Origin: Legionellaceae bacterium
GTDB taxonomy: Bacteria > Pseudomonadota > Gammaproteobacteria > Legionellales > Legionellaceae
Reading direction: 5' to 3'
Assembly (NCBI GenBank): GCA_947470005.1
Contig: CANISA010000121.1
Coordinates: forward strand, 1-5,495
DNA: 5,495 nucleotides
Part shown: positions 4,656 through 5,495 of the stretch, piece after piece
Layout of the letters: each line of letters starts with the position of its first letter
Position numbering within the stretch: the first letter of the stretch is position 1
Position numbers and translations under genes: made by a program
The notes under the pieces: model-generated
The model's database searches: none
What the model saw: the letters and a program-made list of their open reading frames with translations, nothing else
What the model was told of the DNA's origin: nothing

Positions 4656-5495
4656 ATGAATCATAAAAAACATGCGTTAACCGTGTTTAGTCTCACCATG
4701 ATCACGGTGGGTTCCGTGGATAGTATTCGAAACCTACCCGCTACGGCGTTGTTTGGGAGTCAGTTGATTGCCTTTTTTATCTTAGGTGCCGTGTGTTTTT
4801 TAATTCCAACGGCGTTGGTGTCCGCCGAGCTCGCTTCGGGTTGGGCCAAGCAGGGGGGAATTTACATCTGGGTGAAGGAAGCCTTTGGTAAGCAAGTTGG
4901 GTTTCTCGCCATTTGGTTGCAGTGGATTTCAAATGTGATTTGGTACCCGACGATTTTATCGTTTGTGGCGGGCAGCATGGGGTATTTGATCGATCCCTCG
5001 CTGGCCTCTAATCCTTATTTTTTATGCTCGGTGATTGTGGTGTCATTTTGGGGGGCGACATGGGTGAATCTGCGCGGCATGCGATCCTCGGCTTTATTCA
5101 GTAATGTCTGTGCAATCGCGGGGTTGCTTTTGCCCATGGCGTTGATTATCGGCTTAGGCGCGGTATGGTTTTTTGGGGACAATCCCACGCAGATTCAGTT
5201 TGATGCGGCAAGTATTTTGCCCCATTGGCACGATCATTCCATGTGGGTCGCTTTGACGGCTATCATGTTGTCATTTTGTGGCATTGAAATTGCCACGGTG
5301 CATGCGAATGATGTGGATAACCCGCAGCGGGCGTTCCCTCGCGCATTGACATACTCTGTGATTACTATTTTGAGCACGTTGATTTTAGGTTCTCTGGCGA
5401 TTGCAGTTGTGTTGCCACATAACGACATCAACCTCGTTGCTGGAATCATGCAAGCTTTTGATGCTTTTTTTGCGCGTTATGGTTTAGCGTTTCTG
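4656..5495 (+). CDS. APC-superfamily amino acid antiporter, GadC-like, 3' end outside window
   Basis: The frame is open from ATG 4656 to the right edge (280 residues), a little over half of the roughly 500 residues of E. coli GadC, the glutamate:GABA antiporter. Hydrophobic segments at about 8-26, 36-58, 82-108, 121-137, 149-173, 196-215 and 231-252 would be helices 1-7 of the usual twelve. Family marks include the broken first helix (VGSVDSIRNLP), GGIYIWVKEAFG after helix 2 (GadC: GGVFAWVSNTLG), SFCGIEIATVHANDVDNP in helix 6 and its exit (GadC: SYMGVEASATHVNEMSNP), and PHNDINLVAGIMQAF (GadC: PGNEINLSAGVMQTF). It should lie in the inner membrane and exchange an amino acid for a related product. 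The substrate cannot be fixed from this half: glutamate/GABA is one option, but many intracellular gammaproteobacteria carry several such paralogues for nutrient uptake. No decarboxylase gene is nearby within the window. The 84-base AT-rich gap upstream suggests its own promoter. Confidence 0.9.
   Translation, partial: MNHKKHALTVFSLTMITVGSVDSIRNLPATALFGSQLIAFFILGAVCFLIPTALVSAELASGWAKQGGIYIWVKEAFGKQVGFLAIWLQWISNVIWYPTILSFVAGSMGYLIDPSLASNPYFLCSVIVVSFWGATWVNLRGMRSSALFSNVCAIAGLLLPMALIIGLGAVWFFGDNPTQIQFDAASILPHWHDHSMWVALTAIMLSFCGIEIATVHANDVDNPQRAFPRALTYSVITILSTLILGSLAIAVVLPHNDINLVAGIMQAFDAFFARYGLAFL

Noticed and set aside
5234..5449. Antisense open frame near the right edge
   Set aside because: It is the shadow of the antiporter gene, whose frame has clear family motifs.

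Overview
The window carries six protein genes, all on the + strand and tightly packed; there is no RNA gene, CRISPR array or mobile element. Family signatures (a DsbB of gammaproteobacterial layout, a TsaC close to the Escherichia coli protein, and a GadC-like antiporter of the kind abundant in Legionella and Coxiella) suggest a gammaproteobacterium, quite possibly of the order Legionellales. That placement is inferred from protein resemblance remembered without a search, and the genus is not determined.

Layout. (1) Bases 1-998: a type III polyketide synthase (chalcone synthase fold) with an intact Cys-His-Asn triad. Its reading frame is open right to the left edge, so the 5' end lies outside the window. 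It is AT-richer than its neighbours. (2) Bases 999-1077: a short intergenic stretch with a good sigma70-type promoter, flanked and overlapped by inverted repeats. (3) Bases 1078-4571: four genes with overlapping ends, eno (enolase), dsbB (disulfide bond oxidoreductase), tgt (tRNA-guanine transglycosylase family) and tsaC (threonylcarbamoyl-AMP synthase). They read as one transcription unit. (4) Bases 4572-4655: an AT-rich gap with an inverted repeat and a possible promoter. (5) Bases 4656-5495: the first 280 codons of an APC-superfamily amino acid antiporter that runs off the right edge.

How they fit together. The four-gene unit joins a glycolytic enzyme, a membrane thiol oxidase and two enzymes acting on the tRNA anticodon loop (position 34 by Tgt, position 37 through TsaC). 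The last two have a clear functional link; eno and dsbB look like housekeeping passengers. The polyketide synthase and the antiporter appear to be separate units. The points most worth a second look are the altered base-recognition loop of the Tgt protein, the unusual operon, and the polyketide synthase with no visible tailoring genes. I see no convincing new multi-gene system.
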